From NCBI GenBank assembly GCA_964519895.1, contig CAZFLE010000011.1:33781-97780 (forward strand): a DNA stretch of 64,000 nt. The letters are read 5' to 3'. Under the pieces are notes generated by a model. That model had not been told where the DNA came from, made no database searches, and was given only the letters and a program-made list of their open reading frames with translations. Both the position numbers and the translations under genes were made by a program. Position 1 is the stretch's first letter. Every line of letters starts with the position of its first letter. Shown piece after piece: positions 62,214 through 64,000 of the stretch. Source of the DNA: CAYFPX01 sp964519895. Lineage in GTDB: Bacteria; Myxococcota_A; UBA796; CAJQPC01.

Positions 62214-63968
62214 TCAGCGGCAGCCCAGGGCGATCCAGTCCCAGGTGTCCGGGTAGCAGGTGGTCCAGTAGTCCGAGAGCTCGCAGTCGCTGACCCACCA
62301 CCACTCGTCGCCACAGATCGGTGGGCCGATGTACCAGCCGTCGTCGCCCTCGCACTCCGCGTCGGCGTCGGGGCTGGTCGACGTGGACAGGCTGCAGGTG
62401 GAGATCGTCTCGTCCTCGCCGGTCTCGGCGCCGTCGCAGTCGTAGTCGAAGCTCCCGTCCCCGCGCTCCACCTCGAACCAGGACGTCTGGCCCGGATTGA
62501 CGTCGGCGTTCTGGTCGTAGCAGTCCGTGCTCGTGGCGACGTAGCCCGACGGCGCCGAGCAGTCCTCGGTGGTCTTGTCGCTGCCGCCGTAGCCGTCTCC
62601 GTCGTCGTCCCAGTAGTAGGTGGTCAGCACGCCTTCGTCGGTGTGGCCGTCGCAGTCCTGGTCCGTGCCGTCGCAGGCCTCGGCTGCGCCGGGGTGCACG
62701 CCCCCGTCGCTGTCGTCGCAGTCGCTGTCGTCGATGGTGGTGTCGGAAGGCGCGTCGCAGGCCAAGGTGCTGTGGTCCGGGTCGCCATAGCCGTCACCGT
62801 CGTCGTCGTCGTACCAGGTGGTGGGGTCGGTGGCGTCCTCGTCGATCGCCGTGTCGCAGTCCTGGTCCACGTCGTCACAGGTCTCGCTGGCGTCGGGGTT
62901 CACCAGCTCGTCGGCGTCGTCGCAGTCCTGATCGTCGCTCGTGTAGTGGGTGGGGGCCTCGCAGGCAAGCGTCGTGGTGTCCGGGTCGCCGAAGCCGTCG
63001 CCGTCGCTGTCGGCGTAGAAGGTGTCCTGGGCCCCTTCGTCGACGGTGCTGTCGCAGTCCTGGTCCACCTGGTCACAGATCTCGCTGGCCCCCGGATAGA
63101 CCGTGCCTTCGCCGTCGTCGCAGTCCGAGCCGTCGGCCACGTGGTCTGTCGGGGCGTCGCAGGCGACGGTCGTGTTGGCCGCGTCGCCGAAGCCGTCTCC
63201 GTCGGTGTCGGCGTACCAGGTGGCGGGGTCGCTCGGGTCCTCGTCCACCGCGCTGTCGCAGTCCTGGTCCCGATCGTCGCAGGTCTCCGTCGCTGCGGGG
63301 TTGACCCCGGAGTCGGTGTCGTCGCAGTCCGTGGCGTCGTCGACGTGGTCCGGTGGCGGGTCGCAGGCCAGGGTGGTCGCCGCGGCGTCCCCAAAGGTGT
63401 CGTTGTCCAGATCGGCGTACCAGGTCGCCGGGTCCAGGGCGTCTTCGTCGACCGCGTCATCGCAGTCCTGGTCCACGTCGTCGCAGAGCTCGTCGGCGTA
63501 GGGGTGGATGCTCTCGTCGCCGTCGTGGCAGTCGTCGTCGGTGGCGGAGAAGCCGTCGGGCTGGGCGCAGCTCTCGGCCGTCGCCGAGTCCGTGCCAAAC
63601 CCGTCTCCGTCGAGATCCTGGTACCAGGTCGCCAGGTCCACGTCGCCTTCGTCGACCGTGTCGTCGCAGTCGTCGTCGAGCTGGTTGCAGACCTCGATCC
63701 CCTCGGGGTGGATGCTGGGGTTCTGGTCGTCGCAGTCCCCGTCCCGATCCACGAAGCCAGGGGTGTCGCAGACGGTCGTGGTGAGCCCCGGGTCTCCCCA
63801 CGTGTCCTCGTCCTGGTCCCGGAAAAGCAGGCACGTCTCGGTCGGGGCCGTGTCGGTCGGTTCATCGGACGTGTCGACGACACCCGTGTCGGCTCCCACA
63901 GCCGAGTCCGCACCGACGGGCAGCTCCGGCGTGCAAGCGAACAGGGCCATCAGGGGAAGGGTGAGCAT
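62214..63968 (-). CDS. MopE-like Cys/Asp-rich repeat lipoprotein, paralogue of upstream-facing neighbour
   Basis: A 584-residue secreted, probably lipid-anchored protein (LFACTPELP). Six full MopE-type repeats (about 60-430) carry the D.DCDD...P.A.E.CD..DQDCD..VDED pattern, separated by short W-Y-D-D/D-G-D-G-(Y/F)-G-D calcium-loop-like segments, and a seventh variant repeat leads to the same C-terminal module as the 60849-62165 protein (ERGDGSFDYDCD onward, final GCR). The two genes are adjacent and in the same orientation, 48 bases apart, so they look like a tandem duplication with loss or gain of repeats. Confidence 0.86.
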   Translation of the reverse strand: MLTLPLMALFACTPELPVGADSAVGADTGVVDTSDEPTDTAPTETCLLFRDQDEDTWGDPGLTTTVCDTPGFVDRDGDCDDQNPSIHPEGIEVCNQLDDDCDDTVDEGDVDLATWYQDLDGDGFGTDSATAESCAQPDGFSATDDDCHDGDESIHPYADELCDDVDQDCDDAVDEDALDPATWYADLDNDTFGDAAATTLACDPPPDHVDDATDCDDTDSGVNPAATETCDDRDQDCDSAVDEDPSDPATWYADTDGDGFGDAANTTVACDAPTDHVADGSDCDDGEGTVYPGASEICDQVDQDCDSTVDEGAQDTFYADSDGDGFGDPDTTTLACEAPTHYTSDDQDCDDADELVNPDASETCDDVDQDCDTAIDEDATDPTTWYDDDDGDGYGDPDHSTLACDAPSDTTIDDSDCDDSDGGVHPGAAEACDGTDQDCDGHTDEGVLTTYYWDDDGDGYGGSDKTTEDCSAPSGYVATSTDCYDQNADVNPGQTSWFEVERGDGSFDYDCDGAETGEDETISTCSLSTSTSPDADAECEGDDGWYIGPPICGDEWWWVSDCELSDYWTTCYPDTWDWIALGCR

Positions 63969-64000
63969 TCTGCGGGTCCAATCTATCCCGACGACGCGCT

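Noticed and set aside
60849..63968. Regular repeats resembling a CRISPR array or tandem DNA repeat
   Set aside because: The periodicity is at the protein level (MopE-type repeats in frame); units differ at codon level and there are no constant repeats with unique spacers or cas genes.

Overview
ORGANISM. This is a very GC-rich, gene-dense bacterial window with many GTG starts and ATGA/GTGA stop-start overlaps. It is rich in short-signal lipoproteins, acidic Cys/Asp-rich MopE-like repeat proteins, two-component proteins and a Tad (tight adherence) pilus locus. That mix is typical of Myxococcota and related former Deltaproteobacteria. This is inference from gene content; no rRNA or tRNA gene is present to confirm it. 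LAYOUT. (1) 1-7534, plus strand: the 3' part of a molybdenum hydroxylase (xanthine dehydrogenase family) operon (Mo subunit, 2Fe-2S subunit, FAD subunit), coupled to a polytopic membrane protein, a membrane hybrid histidine kinase and a class I aminotransferase. A 161-bp inverted-repeat element abuts the aminotransferase stop. (2) 7700-12076, minus: a nitrilase-family amidase, a receiver-like/TPR protein, a flippase-like membrane protein and a lipoprotein. (3) 12127-25915, minus: a second flippase-like protein, a two-component pair whose regulator has a degenerate AAA+ domain, a small lipoprotein, then the Tad genes in reverse order (TadD-like, TadC, TadB, TadA/CpaF, TadZ/CpaE, RcpA/CpaC secretin, CpaB, Flp pilin). 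An RNase D-like gene, a second Flp-type pilin and an unknown protein lie upstream. Prepilin peptidase and TadE/F/G are not in the window. (4) 26006-33889, plus: an FG-GAP lipoprotein followed by four tightly packed genes: a UbiA-like prenyltransferase, a rifampin-phosphotransferase-like ATP-dependent enzyme, a BtaA-like (DUF3419) SAM enzyme and an RND/MMPL exporter. I consider this the best candidate for an undescribed lipid or metabolite synthesis-and-export system. (5) 33923-44127: a histidine kinase, an SDR oxidoreductase, a small ferredoxin, a single-domain response regulator, a beta-lactamase-fold hydrolase, an arylsulfotransferase-like lipoprotein, type I-like HsdS and HsdM subunits without HsdR, a double GNAT protein and YchF. 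(6) 44128-44468 is non-coding and carries an AT-rich REP/MITE-like element. (7) 44469-53587, minus: a membrane-anchored HExxH metallopeptidase, a small membrane protein, a GMC oxidoreductase with a Tat-exported small subunit, a lipoprotein, an AMP-forming ligase, a GNAT protein and a lamin-tail/CotH lipoprotein. (8) 53610-63968: a MopE-repeat protein ending in a C-type lectin domain, a dolichol/phytol-kinase-like membrane protein, two large acidic lipoproteins, an M32 carboxypeptidase, and two neighbouring MopE-repeat paralogues that share a distinctive C-terminal module. HOW IT WORKS TOGETHER. Much of the window concerns the cell envelope and surface: pilus assembly, lipoproteins, lipid-type enzymes and exporters, with signalling genes next to them. 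There is little core metabolism, and YchF is the only clear housekeeping gene besides the RNase D-like gene.
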